A stretch of 64,000 nucleotides of DNA from Rhizobium sp. (GCA_019459285.1 JAIBEL010000054.1:62001-126000), one strand, 5' to 3'. Positions 34,602-46,312 are shown, counted from the first letter of the stretch. Notes: generated by a model not told the origin, from the sequence alone. A program made the numbers and translations.

Positions 34602-35833
34602 GTAAGCCAAGAGATCCCAAAAACCTCGTCGTCGGACTCGACATCGGCACGTCCAAGATCGTCTGCATCGTTGCGGAAATCAACGACGAAGGTCTGCTCG
34701 AGGTCATCGGCATGGGTACGCATCCGTCGCGTGGCTTGCGCCGCGGCGTGGTGGTCAATATCGAAGCCACCGTCAACGCCATCCAGCGCGCGCTGGAAGA
34801 AGCCGAGTTGATGGCCGACTGCAAGATCCGCGAGGTGTACACCGGCATCGCCGGCAGCCACATCAAGAGCTTCAATTCGCACGGCATGTTCGCCATCAAG
34901 GACAAGGAAATCAGCCAGATGGATGTCGATCGCGTGGTGGACACCGCGCGCGCGGTGAACATCCCGACCGACCAGCAGATCCTTCACACCATCCCGCAGG
35001 AATTCATTGTCGACGGTCAGGAAGACGTACGCGACCCGCTCGGCATGAGCGCGGTGCGACTGGAAGTGAAGGTGCACATCGTCACCGGCGCGGTGTCGGC
35101 GGCACAGAACATCATCAAGTGCGTACGCCGCTGTGGAATCGAAGTCGCCGACCTGGTACTGCAGCCGCTCGCCTCGGCGATGGCGGTGCTGACCGAAGAC
35201 GAGAAGGAACTCGGCGTCTGCCTCGTGGATATCGGTGGCGGCACCACCGACATCGCGGTGTTCACCAACGGCGCGATCCGCCATACCGCGGTCATTCCGG
35301 TGGCGGGCGACCAGGTCAACAACGATATCGCGGTGGCGCTGCGTACGCCGCCGAAAGAGGCCGAGGACATCAAGGTGCAATACGGATGCGCCTTGCGACA
35401 GCTGGCCGACGCGCGCGACATGATCGAAGTGCCCGGCATCGGCGACCGCCCGCCGCGCACGCTGTCCCGCCAGACGCTGGCCGAGTTCATCGAGCCGCGC
35501 ATGGAAGAACTGTACTCGCTGGTGCAGGCCGAATTGCGCCGCAGCGGATTCGAGGAACTGCTGTCGTCCGGCATCGTCATTACCGGCGGTTCGGCGGCGA
35601 TGCAGGGCATGGTCGAACTCGGCGAAGAGGTCTTCCACATGCCGGTGCGGATGGGTTGGCCGCGTTATGAGGGCGCACTGTCGGATGTCATGCGCAATCC
35701 GCGCTATGCCACTTGCATGGGCCTGTTGATGGCGGGCCTGGAAGCGCGCGGACGCGATGCGCCGAAGTTGTCCAGTGGCAACTTCAAGGACATTTTTGAA
35801 CGCATGAAGAGCTGGTTCAAGGGGAATTTTTGA
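34598..35833 (+). CDS. ftsA: Cell division protein FtsA
   Basis: A 411-residue actin-like ATPase. LVVGLDIGTSKIVCIVAEI is phosphate loop 1, LVDIGGGTTDIAVFTNG phosphate loop 2, and GIVITGGSAAMQGMVELGEE the adenosine motif. The C-terminal amphipathic helix (FERMKSWFKGNF) anchors it, with FtsZ, to the membrane. Overlaps ftsQ by four bases and is followed by a 123-base gap, the widest in the cluster. Confidence 0.97.
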   Translation: MSKPRDPKNLVVGLDIGTSKIVCIVAEINDEGLLEVIGMGTHPSRGLRRGVVVNIEATVNAIQRALEEAELMADCKIREVYTGIAGSHIKSFNSHGMFAIKDKEISQMDVDRVVDTARAVNIPTDQQILHTIPQEFIVDGQEDVRDPLGMSAVRLEVKVHIVTGAVSAAQNIIKCVRRCGIEVADLVLQPLASAMAVLTEDEKELGVCLVDIGGGTTDIAVFTNGAIRHTAVIPVAGDQVNNDIAVALRTPPKEAEDIKVQYGCALRQLADARDMIEVPGIGDRPPRTLSRQTLAEFIEPRMEELYSLVQAELRRSGFEELLSSGIVITGGSAAMQGMVELGEEVFHMPVRMGWPRYEGALSDVMRNPRYATCMGLLMAGLEARGRDAPKLSSGNFKDIFERMKSWFKGNF

Positions 35834-35956
35834 CGCCGTGCGAACGACGTTGAAACGGTATTTGGCGGTGGTGTCGGGTGTATCGGTACATCGAGGCAAA
35901 CACGCCAAAGGATTTTCGAGTGTGGTTTTTGATTGGGCAAAAAAGGAGGAAGCAAT

Positions 35957-37105
35957 ATGTTTGAACTGATGGATGTAGACACCCAGGACGCAGTGATCAA
36001 GGTCATCGGCGTGGGCGGTTGTGGCGGTAATGCGGTCGATCACATGATCAGCTCCGGGCTGAATGGCGTGGAGTTCATCGCCATCAACACCGACGCACAG
36101 GCACTGAAGCGCAACCAGGCCAAGCTGCAGCTGCAACTGGGCAATGGCGTGACCAAGGGCCTGGGCGCCGGCGCCAATCCGGATGTCGGCCGCGAAGCCG
36201 CGCTGGAAGACCGCGAGCGCATCGCGGAACTGATCGACGGCGCCGACATGCTGTTCATCACCGCCGGCATGGGCGGCGGCACCGGTACCGGCGCCGCCCC
36301 GGTGGTGGCCGAAGTGGCCAAGGAGCTCGGCATCCTTACGGTGGCGGTCGTCACCAAGCCCTTCATGTTCGAAGGCAAGCGCGTGCGCGCCGCCAATGCC
36401 GGCATCGAGGCACTGTCCCGTCATGTCGATTCGCTGATCATCATCCCCAACGAAAAACTGATGCAGGTGCTGGGTGACGACGTCTCCATGCTCGACGCCT
36501 TCAAGGCCGCCAACAACGTGCTGCACGGCGCCGTCGGCGGTATCGCCGAAGTCATCAACTGCCCGGGTCTGGTCAACGTCGACTTTGCCGACGTGCGCAC
36601 CGTGATGAGCGAGATGGGTATGGCGATGATGGGTTCGGCCCAGGCCAGCGGCGAAAACCGTGCGCGCATCGCTGCCGAGCAGGCCGTCGCCAGCCCGCTG
36701 CTGGAAGACGTCAACCTCGCCGGCGCGCGTGGCGTTCTGGTCAACATCACCGCTTCGTCGACCGTCAAGATGAAGGAAATCCACGAAGTGATGAACACCA
36801 TCAAGGGTTTCACCGCGGAAGAAGCCACCGTCATCGTCGGCCAGGTGCTGGACGACACCATGGAAGACGCCCTGCGCGTCACCATGGTCGCCACCGGCCT
36901 GGGCAACCCGGTTGCCCGGCAGAGCCAGAAGCCGATGCAGATCATCCGCACCGGCACCGACGATGCGCCGATGATGGTGAACGGCAACAGCGAGGAACTG
37001 CCCAGCGTGATGACCAGCCGTCGCAGCCGCACCATCCAGGCGATGACCGATTCCGGCATCGACACCCTGGACATTCCGGCTTTCCTGCGTCGCCAGGCGG
37101 ACTGA
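35957..37105 (+). CDS. ftsZ: Cell division protein FtsZ
   Basis: A 382-residue tubulin-like GTPase. KVIGVGGCGGNAVDHMI, NTDAQAL, the G-box FITAGMGGGTGTGAAPVVAE and the T7 loop NVDFADVRTVM are intact. The C-terminal peptide LDIPAFLRRQAD binds FtsA and other partners. ATG 35957 has a consensus AGGAGG eight bases upstream, suggesting independent strong translation. The gap to ftsA (35834-35956) may hold a separate promoter, but no clear hexamers were found. Confidence 0.98.
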   Translation: MFELMDVDTQDAVIKVIGVGGCGGNAVDHMISSGLNGVEFIAINTDAQALKRNQAKLQLQLGNGVTKGLGAGANPDVGREAALEDRERIAELIDGADMLFITAGMGGGTGTGAAPVVAEVAKELGILTVAVVTKPFMFEGKRVRAANAGIEALSRHVDSLIIIPNEKLMQVLGDDVSMLDAFKAANNVLHGAVGGIAEVINCPGLVNVDFADVRTVMSEMGMAMMGSAQASGENRARIAAEQAVASPLLEDVNLAGARGVLVNITASSTVKMKEIHEVMNTIKGFTAEEATVIVGQVLDDTMEDALRVTMVATGLGNPVARQSQKPMQIIRTGTDDAPMMVNGNSEELPSVMTSRRSRTIQAMTDSGIDTLDIPAFLRRQAD

Positions 37106-37160
37106 GCGTGGTTGTAGCCGCTTTAGCGGCTTTACAACCACGGCCTGCCCCCTGCGGGTA
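37104..37160 (+). repeat. 57-bp palindromic element, copy B (REP/RPE-like)
   Basis: Gapless 50/57 match to the reverse complement of 10156-10212. The stem is CGTGGTTGTA...TACAACCACG with inner GCCGC/GCGGC and a TTTA loop. It begins at the last bases of the ftsZ stop codon, so it is intergenic except for two bases. Confidence 0.8.
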
Positions 37161-37186
37161 GAGCGGGGTTGTTGCCGCGTACGATT

Positions 37187-37212
37187 CCACGATGGGCTTC
37201 CGCCCATCGTGG
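37187..37212 (+). repeat. Perfect inverted repeat between ftsZ and lpxC
   Basis: CCACGATGGGC, loop TTCC, GCCCATCGTGG: 11 perfect pairs, extendable through GAT/ATC with one bulge. No T run follows, so it is not a classical terminator; it may stabilise the ftsZ mRNA end, pause transcription or act as an operator. Confidence 0.65.
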
Positions 37213-37328
37213 ATCGGAGTCCTTTGCGTGGGGAATCCCATGCCGGGTGAACTCGTCCGCATGGAGCCGGGTCCTATTCCCGTTCCATGTATAGGGTTGC
37301 CCGTCGCGCGACCGGTTAAAATGACGGA

Positions 37329-38243
37329 ATGATCAAGCAACGTACTCTTAAAACGCCCGTCAAGGCGACCGGCGTCGGCCTGCATTCCGGCGTCAAGGTC
37401 GAGATGACCCTGCGCCCTGCCGGGCCCAATACCGGCATCGTGTTCAGGCGAATGGATCTCGATCCGCCGGTCGACCTCAAGGCCGACCCCTATCTGGTCA
37501 CCGACACCCGGCTGTGCTCGATGCTCGAGTCCGGTCCGGCCAAGGTGTCGACTGTCGAGCATCTGATGTCGGCCCTCGCCGGCCTGGGGATCGATAACCT
37601 GCTGGTCGACCTGACCGGTCCGGAGATTCCCATCATGGACGGCTCCTCGGCGCCGTTCGTGTTCCTGCTGCAGTCCGCCGGCATCGTCGAGCAGGATGCG
37701 GCGAAGCAGTATGTGCGCATCACGCAGCCGATCGAGGTGAAGGACGGCGACAAATGGGCGCGTTTCGTTCCGCACAACGGCTTCAAGGTCGAGTTCACCA
37801 TCGACTTCAAGCATCCCGTGTTCGACAAGAGCGGCAAGACCGTCAGCATCGATTTCGCCGACACGGCCTACACGAAGGAAGTCGCGCGCGCCCGCACCTT
37901 CGGCTTCATGCACGAGGTTGAGGCTCTGCGCAACAGCGGACTCGCGCTGGGCGGGTCGCTCGATAACGCCATCGTCATGGACGAATACCGCGTGCTGAAC
38001 CAGGATGGCCTGCGCTACGACGACGAGTTCGTCAAACACAAGGTGCTCGACGCCATTGGTGATCTCTATCTGCTGGGACACCCGGTCATCGGTGCCTTCG
38101 AAGCCTACAAATCCGGTCATGCGCTCAACAATGCGCTGCTGCGCGAGCTGCTGCAGCATCGGGAGTCCTGGGAATTCGTCAGCTTCGCGCATGACGAGGA
38201 GGTGCCGGCCGCCTTCCAGCGCCTGCATCCGCTCACGGCCTGA
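37329..38243 (+). CDS. lpxC: UDP-3-O-acyl-N-acetylglucosamine deacetylase LpxC
   Basis: A 304-residue zinc deacetylase, the committed step of lipid A synthesis (E. coli 305 residues). [20 protein letters not shown] begins the protein; the first zinc histidine is in [11 protein letters not shown], the catalytic region is [10 protein letters not shown], and [14 protein letters not shown] supplies the second His and the Asp. Position after ftsZ is conserved in proteobacteria. Its stop overlaps the next small gene by one base. Confidence 0.97.
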   Translation: MIKQRTLKTPVKATGVGLHSGVKVEMTLRPAGPNTGIVFRRMDLDPPVDLKADPYLVTDTRLCSMLESGPAKVSTVEHLMSALAGLGIDNLLVDLTGPEIPIMDGSSAPFVFLLQSAGIVEQDAAKQYVRITQPIEVKDGDKWARFVPHNGFKVEFTIDFKHPVFDKSGKTVSIDFADTAYTKEVARARTFGFMHEVEALRNSGLALGGSLDNAIVMDEYRVLNQDGLRYDDEFVKHKVLDAIGDLYLLGHPVIGAFEAYKSGHALNNALLRELLQHRESWEFVSFAHDEEVPAAFQRLHPLTA

Positions 38244-38425
38244 TGATCGTCATCCGGCTACTGATCGTCGCCCTGCTCATAGCGGTGGCTGCGCTCGGCC
38301 TGGCCTGGCTGTTCACCGGCAATAGGAAATATCTCGGGTATATGGGTCGCGTGCTGCGTTTCGCGATCGTTTTCGGCTTCGTCGCCGCCTTGTTGTTTGT
38401 GGTGGAACGCGTGGTGCTGAGATAA
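38243..38425 (+). CDS. Small inner-membrane protein downstream of lpxC
   Basis: A 60-residue protein with two membrane helices (LLIVALLIAVAALGLAWLF and AIVFGFVAALLFVVERVVL) joined by the basic loop TGNRKYLGYMGRVLR. ATG 38243 overlaps the lpxC stop (TGATG), so it is translationally coupled. Function unknown; similar short two-helix proteins occur beside lpxC in betaproteobacteria (from memory). Confidence 0.75.
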   Translation: MIVIRLLIVALLIAVAALGLAWLFTGNRKYLGYMGRVLRFAIVFGFVAALLFVVERVVLR

Positions 38426-38606
38426 GCAACGATGTGGAAAAGCCACAGCAAAGACATGGAATTGGTGCTATAAAACGACGAAGCGTGCGGACCATATCGA
38501 GTGCTAAGCAAGGCGCATTCCGCGACGGCGCTTGCGATAATCAGGGTGGAATGGCGTATCTACAAGGTCGCCGAGGCTATCCTTACCCAACCCTGGAGGA
38601 GTAACA

Positions 38607-38672
38607 TTGCGCCAGACCGCTCTCCTGTTGGTGGGGGGCGCCAGCTTATTGTTGAAGGTCCGCCCATTTTGA
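38607..38672 (+). CDS. Possible 21-residue leader ORF upstream of the OmpA gene
   Basis: TTG 38607 lies six bases after a strong GGAGGAG and opens a short hydrophobic peptide (RQTALLLVGGASLLLKVRPF) ending at TGA 38670-38672, 27 bases before the OmpA-family start. It could be a leader peptide or chance. The rest of 38426-38699 shows a TATAAA-like box near 38471 but no firm promoter. Confidence 0.2.
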   Translation: MRQTALLLVGGASLLLKVRPF

Positions 38673-38699
38673 ATCCCACAGATCCCAAGGAGTAACTCT

Positions 38700-39734
38700 A
38701 TGCGTATCAAAACCCTGTCAGTCCTCATCGCCCTTGCCGGCACGGCCCTGCAGGCGCACGCGGCGGACGACCGTCTCTACGTCGCGCCGACCGTGAACTA
38801 CACCTTCTCCGACAACGATCGCCAGGCCGACGACGGCTGGGGTGGCGGCCTGGCACTCGGCAAGCCCATCACCGAACACCTGAACATGGAGTTGTCGCTG
38901 ACGGGCAGTTCGCTTGATTACAAGACCGGCAGCGGCAAATACGACCTGTGGGGTCTGGGGGTCGACGCGCTGTATCTCTTCAACCGCAATGCCGACTTTA
39001 CGCCCTACGGCGTAGTGGGCCTGGGCGCCTTGTATACCGACATCCCGGGCAAGCATGACACTGGCCTGATGGGCAATATCGGCCTCGGCATCATGAAGCG
39101 CCTGACCGACAACATTTCCCTGCGCGCCGACGCGCGCTACCGCATGGATGGCAACTCCACCAAGGCGTTCGGGGCGAATGATTTCGGCGACGCGATCATC
39201 AGCGTCGGCCTGAATTTTGCCCTGGGCCAGAAAGCCCAGCCCATGCCCAAGCCGGAACCTGCACCCGCTCCCGTTGCTGAGCCCGCACCCGCCCCTATGC
39301 CTGCCCCCGCCCCTGCGCCTGTCGTGCAGCCGGAGCCGGCCGCAGCGGCGCTCACGACTCCGCAGGCGCAGCAGCTCGATCAAGCCAAGTCGGGCGATGT
39401 GGTGGTGATCCTGGAAGGCGTGAATTTCGAGTTTGACTCCGCCCGCCTGCGCCCGGATGCCATCACCATCCTCGACGAGGCCGTGACCGTGCTGAACCGT
39501 CGCAAGGACATCAGCGTGGACGTGGTCGGCCACACCGACAGCACCGGTACCAAGCAGTACAACCAGGGCCTGTCCGAGCGCCGTGCCAAGTCGGTGTACG
39601 ACTATTTCGTCAACAAAGGCATCGCCGCCGATCGGTTGACCACCAAGGGTTATGGCGAGACCAAACCCGCCTACAGCAATGCCACCCGCGAAGGCCGTGC
39701 CAAGAACCGCCGCGTGGAACTGGTCGTCAAGTAA
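38700..39734 (+). CDS. OmpA-family outer-membrane porin-like protein
   Basis: A 344-residue protein. The signal peptide (MRIKTLSVLIALAGTALQ, cleavage after AHA) is followed by an eight-strand beta-barrel (residues ~22-180: DDRLYVAPTVNYTFSDND to GLNFALGQK). Then comes a Pro/Ala-rich hinge with PAP repeats (~182-218) and an OmpA/Pal peptidoglycan-binding domain (VVVILEGVNFEFDSARLRPD, then VDVVGHTDSTGTKQYNQGLS and RAKNRRVELVVK). It probably links the outer membrane to peptidoglycan. AAGGAG lies nine bases upstream of the ATG, and a terminator follows. Confidence 0.95.
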   Translation: MRIKTLSVLIALAGTALQAHAADDRLYVAPTVNYTFSDNDRQADDGWGGGLALGKPITEHLNMELSLTGSSLDYKTGSGKYDLWGLGVDALYLFNRNADFTPYGVVGLGALYTDIPGKHDTGLMGNIGLGIMKRLTDNISLRADARYRMDGNSTKAFGANDFGDAIISVGLNFALGQKAQPMPKPEPAPAPVAEPAPAPMPAPAPAPVVQPEPAAAALTTPQAQQLDQAKSGDVVVILEGVNFEFDSARLRPDAITILDEAVTVLNRRKDISVDVVGHTDSTGTKQYNQGLSERRAKSVYDYFVNKGIAADRLTTKGYGETKPAYSNATREGRAKNRRVELVVK

Positions 39735-39758
39735 GCGCGCATCCTCGCTGTAACGGAA

Positions 39759-39787
39759 AGGCCGCATCTACGGATGCGGCCTTTTTG
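39759..39787 (+). terminator. Rho-independent terminator after the OmpA-family gene
   Basis: AGGCCGCATC, loop TACG, GATGCGGCCT then a T run. A perfect 10-bp stem with a stable tetraloop. Confidence 0.9.
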
Positions 39788-39892
39788 TTTTCACGGGCGA
39801 GAGGAAACAGGCGCGGCCCAAGGAAGGGACTTGCCAGGCGGCTGCAAGCGACCGTCTCGAATCCGTGTCCGGGTGGGTAATCCATGATGGCC

Positions 39893-41356
39893 CTAGACGC
39901 GCGGCGCCAAGCAGACACGGTTGCGGCCGCCATGCTTCGCCGCGTAGAGGCCGGCGTCCGCGCGGCCGATGGCCTGTTCGTAGGACTCCGCGCCGTCATA
40001 CTCGCTGACGCCGATGCTGACTGTGACCGAGACCGGGTGTGCGTCGACGGCGAACTGCGCCTGCTCGATTTTCAGGCGCAACTGTTCGGCGACATGCTGT
40101 CCTTGTTCGAGGGTGCTGCCCTTGAGTACGACGAGAAACTCTTCTCCGCCCCAACGGATGGCAATATCCGATGCCCGCAGCCCTTTCTGAAGCGAGACCG
40201 CGACCTGGCTCAGGATGCGATCGCCGCCGATGTGCCCGAACCGGTCGTTGATCGATTTGAAGTGATCGATGTCGATCAGCAGGATGGAAATCGGGCGCGG
40301 GTCGCGCCGGTATTCGGCAAAGGTCTTGTCGATCAGGATGCTGAAGGCCTGGCGGTTGAGCAGGCCGGTGAGCTTGTCGGTGGCGGCCATGTCCTCGATG
40401 CGTTGCTGGTACCGTGCGAGCGCGATATGGGTCAGGAACAGCACCAGCAGCGTAATGCCCAGACATACCGCGAGATTGACGTAGAGAGTCTGACGGATGT
40501 CGGCCAGCGCGGCATCCACGCCTTTTTCCACGAACAGATACCACTTGAGTTCGGGAATGTAGTTCACATTGAGCAGATGGAGGCCGTGACTGTCCCTGAA
40601 CTGATAGGAACCGGATTTTTCACGCAGGACGCGGTCGACGATGTCGCGCAGGCCCGGCGTCGCGCGCAGGTCGGTTTCCTGGCGTCCGGACTGGTTACCG
40701 AACAGGACGGTCTTGCCGCGGGCATCCACGAAATAGATGGTGCGCTGGAAACGCTGCTGGTAATTCGAGATGAGGTGGCGCACGGCATCCACGGTGAGCC
40801 CGACGCCGGTAGCGCCGAGAAAGCGGCCGTCGAAGTCGAAGACGCGATAATTGACGAAGATGGTCAGTGCATCCCGGTTGGCGAGATCGGGGTCGACATT
40901 GATCTCGTAGGGTTCCGACATGGCACGCACCCGGTAGTACCAGACGTCGCGGGATGCCTTCGGCGACACCTGCTTCAGGATGCCCTCCCCAGTGTAGTAG
41001 TTGGCGCTGCGCTCGGACACGAAGAAGCTGCTGAATGCGCCGTAGCGCGTTTTGATCTCCTGCAGATAACGGACCATGTCCCCGACGTCCCGCTCTCCGC
41101 CCACAACCCAGTCGCGCAGGAAGGTGTCGTGCGCCATGGTCGACGAGATGAGCACGGGCCGCACCAGGTCCTTCTGGATTTCCGAATAGATATTGCTCGA
41201 TGTGAGCGGCAGTTCCTGGGCGACGATGGCATTCAGGATCGCCTGTTTCGACACGTAGTAGCTGCTGAGCGTGGTGGCGAAGAAGCCGGCTGCCAACAGG
41301 ATGCTGAGCCACAGGAGCAGGCGCTGGCGCTTGAAAATACGGTGTGCTGAGTACAT
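39893..41356 (-). CDS. Membrane diguanylate cyclase with periplasmic Cache-type sensor
   Basis: A 487-residue protein from ATG 41356 (a TTG at 41416 would add 20 residues). A membrane helix (LLLWLSILLAAGFFATTL), a ~260-residue periplasmic sensor of dCache type (YYVRAMSEPYEINVDPD-like ligand loop, FDGRFLGATGVGLTVDAV) and a second helix (VNLAVCLGITLLVLFLTHIA) precede the GGDEF domain (DKLTGLLNRQAF onward). The active site reads GGEEF, an accepted active form, and RASD five residues before it is an I-site for product inhibition. It synthesises c-di-GMP in response to an extracellular signal. Convergent with the OmpA gene. Confidence 0.93.
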   Translation of the reverse strand: MYSAHRIFKRQRLLLWLSILLAAGFFATTLSSYYVSKQAILNAIVAQELPLTSSNIYSEIQKDLVRPVLISSTMAHDTFLRDWVVGGERDVGDMVRYLQEIKTRYGAFSSFFVSERSANYYTGEGILKQVSPKASRDVWYYRVRAMSEPYEINVDPDLANRDALTIFVNYRVFDFDGRFLGATGVGLTVDAVRHLISNYQQRFQRTIYFVDARGKTVLFGNQSGRQETDLRATPGLRDIVDRVLREKSGSYQFRDSHGLHLLNVNYIPELKWYLFVEKGVDAALADIRQTLYVNLAVCLGITLLVLFLTHIALARYQQRIEDMAATDKLTGLLNRQAFSILIDKTFAEYRRDPRPISILLIDIDHFKSINDRFGHIGGDRILSQVAVSLQKGLRASDIAIRWGGEEFLVVLKGSTLEQGQHVAEQLRLKIEQAQFAVDAHPVSVTVSIGVSEYDGAESYEQAIGRADAGLYAAKHGGRNRVCLAPRV

Positions 41357-41517
41357 ATACGAGAGAAACAGGGCGCGCGCGATTTTGGCAAACACCCATG
41401 CCGAGCATGGGGTCAATGCGGGCAGTATGACATCGGCGGGGCGGTTTTCGGCGAGCGTGCAATATTTAGTTCAACGTGCAATAGAACGAGCACGGCTGGC
41501 GGGCCAAACCAGCTTGA

Positions 41518-41949
41518 TCAGGTTTTCCGGTGGTGGCGCAACAGCTTGTCCAGGGCGTCCTTCAGCGGACCGTCCTCGATTTCCGCATTGAGATGCGCCA
41601 GCCCCTCCAGTGCGGCGGGCGGCAAGCCGGTTTTTTCGACGGGATGGACATAGCGTGCAAGCAACTCGGGGTTGACGCTGATGCGTACCGCCGTCGCCAC
41701 GATTCCGTGCTTGCCGAGGCTGGCGATCAGCGCGTCGGTCTGGTGGCGCAGGCGGCTGGCGACGGCCCCGCTGTCACAGGCGAGGCTCAATACCTCGTTA
41801 TCCAGCTGCATGACGCGAACGTGCCCGGCCAGCGCAGCGGGCAGGGAACGATCGAGCGCGGCCTGGGTCTTCAGCAGGGTCCGGGCGCGTATGGCCAGGC
41901 CGTTCGGCAGTTGGCTGGCGAGCAGGTCGGCCAGGCTCGAGGCACTCAT
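41518..41949 (-). CDS. DUF721/DciA-like protein
   Basis: A 143-residue protein. The N-terminal DUF721 domain (ASQLPNGLAIRARTLLKTQA, then AGHVRVMQLDNEVLSLACDS and ASRLRHQTDALIASL) matches DciA, the ancestral bacterial helicase loader or operator found in species lacking DnaC. It is divergent from secA, the same arrangement as in many beta- and gammaproteobacteria. Assignment is from the pattern only. Confidence 0.8.
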   Translation of the reverse strand: MSASSLADLLASQLPNGLAIRARTLLKTQAALDRSLPAALAGHVRVMQLDNEVLSLACDSGAVASRLRHQTDALIASLGKHGIVATAVRISVNPELLARYVHPVEKTGLPPAALEGLAHLNAEIEDGPLKDALDKLLRHHRKT

Positions 41950-42038
41950 GGGCGTGACACGCCGGCGTCACGGGATGCCGGCCCCGCTATGTTAAGATTC
42001 AACGGTTTACCGCGTCCTGCGGGCATTTCGGATCCCTC

Positions 42039-44744
<2,706 letters not shown>

Positions 44745-44753
44745 GGACTCACC

Positions 44754-44981
44754 ATGCCCTACTACGTTTTCCGTCTGGGAATGTTCAAAGTGCTGGAAAA
44801 GCAGGGCGAATGGGCGAGCTTCAAGGAAGCCAAGGCCCACACCAACGAACTACGCAAGACGCTCGATCCCAAGACCGGCGACAAATACAAGATGATCTTC
44901 GCCGAGAACGAGATCGCTGCCCAGGACACGTTGATGGCGGAGCGGGAACTGGATCAGCGCTTGTCGGGCGACGACTGGTAA
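44754..44981 (+). CDS. Small conserved hypothetical protein
   Basis: A 75-residue soluble, charged protein starting 9 bases after secA (MPYYVFRLGMFKVLEKQGEW) and ending in RLSGDDW. The beta-strand start followed by helices suggests a compact alpha/beta fold. No signal peptide or known motif. Probably in the secA operon; I recall similar short proteins in related betaproteobacteria but know no function. Confidence 0.75.
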   Translation: MPYYVFRLGMFKVLEKQGEWASFKEAKAHTNELRKTLDPKTGDKYKMIFAENEIAAQDTLMAERELDQRLSGDDW

Positions 44982-45056
44982 AGTTGTTCACCAACTGCCG
45001 AAACCTGTCGCCCGGGACGCGCACGGCGGTTTCTGATCAACTTTGATTAAGCTGCG

Positions 45057-45503
45057 ATGGCTGAATACAACGAAGACGCTTATCGGCTGGCTAGAAAAGC
45101 CTACATCGAATACAGCTGCCCATTCGAGCGGGCCCTGTTGTCGCGCTGCGTGAGCTGCGACCGCTCGCGCAAGCTGAATCTTGCCGAGCGCGAGGCGATT
45201 GCCTGCAGCGATCCCACGGTACGCGAGCATTGCCTGGCGTTTTACCAGGACCTGCACGAGAACGCGCAGTTCGCGCTCAGGATCAACCCCGATGCGCCAT
45301 GGCCGTTCGGCAAGGAGATCCGTGCCCAATGCGGCGGCGTGCGCGGGCTGTCGGCTGCGCTGGATGGCCCGACCGACGAGGCGACCGACATTGCCGCCAG
45401 CGTGCTGCAGGGGCGGGCGCGTTTCGGCGACATTGCCGATTTCCCCTATTCCGAGATCATGCGAGCCGTGGTGCACTACGAACCGCGCAAGCGTCGCCCA
45501 TGA
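45057..45503 (+). CDS. Conserved hypothetical protein with a cysteine cluster
   Basis: A 148-residue cytoplasmic protein. Cysteines at YSCPFERALLSRCVSCDRSR (C-x8-C-x2-C) and IACSDPTVREHCL could bind a metal or Fe-S cluster. The remaining part has FPYSEIMRAVVHYEPRKRRP at the end. No recognised catalytic motif. It lies downstream of secA and its small neighbour on the same strand with a 75-base gap. Codon use resembles its neighbours. Confidence 0.75.
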   Translation: MAEYNEDAYRLARKAYIEYSCPFERALLSRCVSCDRSRKLNLAEREAIACSDPTVREHCLAFYQDLHENAQFALRINPDAPWPFGKEIRAQCGGVRGLSAALDGPTDEATDIAASVLQGRARFGDIADFPYSEIMRAVVHYEPRKRRP

Positions 45504-45572
45504 ACGGCGCGGGAACCCGGGTCGCTGCGCCCGGTCACTTGTCAGCTTTCGCTTTTTGACTACACTTTCCGC

Positions 45573-45941
45573 GTGCGCACCCGACTCCGACGATTCCTGC
45601 TGTTGTTGTTGATGCTGACCCTGCCGGCGCAGGCGTTTGCCTATTCCGCCATGCAGGTCTGCATCCTGCCGGACCGTGCCGCGATGGAACAGAGGGCGAT
45701 GCCCGACGAAGCCATGACCATGGCGGACTGCCACACGCCCGACCAGCCGCAGCCCCCGCCCGGCCAACACGAATGCAAGTTCTGCGCCGCCTGTGCACTG
45801 GCCACGGCCTTGCCGATCGGCTTCGCCGACAGTACCCCCGTCGTCCCGATCGCACACCGCTTCGCTCCGCAGCCTGCCGCATCGTTCAGCGGTTTCATTC
45901 CCGACAGTCTCGACCGTCCACCCCGAACCCCCCTCGCCTGA
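45573..45941 (+). CDS. Small secreted Cys/Met/His protein of the copper block
   Basis: A 122-residue protein from GTG 45573. A strong signal peptide (FLLLLLMLTLPAQAFAYSAM) is followed by Met/Cys/His-rich segments (MPDEAMTMADCHTP and GQHECKFCAACALATALP), a pattern of DUF2946-like small periplasmic proteins found with copper genes. The C-terminus is proline rich. Metal binding is inferred from composition and from the copper oxidase operon directly downstream. Confidence 0.65.
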   Translation: MRTRLRRFLLLLLMLTLPAQAFAYSAMQVCILPDRAAMEQRAMPDEAMTMADCHTPDQPQPPPGQHECKFCAACALATALPIGFADSTPVVPIAHRFAPQPAASFSGFIPDSLDRPPRTPLA

Positions 45942-46009
45942 GCCCCGCGCGACGATGCGCGGTTCCGTTTTGCGCGCGGCGATCCTGCCGCGAACTTGCG
46001 AGGACGATC

Positions 46010-46312
46010 ATGTTGAAACTTTTCTTATGCCATGCGGCGCCGTTGGCGCGCGCATCGCTCCTTGGCCTGACGGCGGCTTCTGTGTGGCTGGCAGCGTTGC
46101 CTGCCGCACAGGCTGCCGAAGTCCCGGCTTCTCCGCCGGCGGCATCCAATCCTTTCGCGCACTATCGGGCCTGGCGCGAGGATGCGCCGCAGGACTGGCG
46201 CAAGGCCAACGAGCGGGTGGGTGAAATCGGCGGCTGGCGCACTTATCTGCGCGAGTCGCAGCAAACCGGCGAGGCCCCGGATCAGACCGGGGAGGCACAT
46301 CATGCGCACTGA
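46010..46312 (+). CDS. Small secreted protein of the copper operon
   Basis: A 100-residue protein. The signal (LARASLLGLTAASVWLAALP, then AQAAE) is followed by a short mature part with NPFAHYRAWREDAPQDWRKAN and GGWRTYLRESQ, ending in GEAHHAH. Similar short proteins ahead of tolC-like and multicopper oxidase genes are familiar to me from related genomes, but their function is unknown. The final His residues may bind metal. The TolC-like gene starts inside its last codons. Confidence 0.7.
   Translation: MLKLFLCHAAPLARASLLGLTAASVWLAALPAAQAAEVPASPPAASNPFAHYRAWREDAPQDWRKANERVGEIGGWRTYLRESQQTGEAPDQTGEAHHAH

Noticed and set aside
34535-37207. An 890-codon minus-strand frame across ftsA and ftsZ
   Set aside because: Shadow of two essential, fully conserved plus-strand genes; no known domain.
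37297-37322. TTGCCC and TAAAAT as an lpxC promoter
   Set aside because: The spacer is only 14 bases and the -10 would lie 7 bases before the start codon.
38501-38695. A 64-codon frame upstream of the OmpA-family gene
   Set aside because: Composition unlike protein, and the better ribosome site serves a different short frame.
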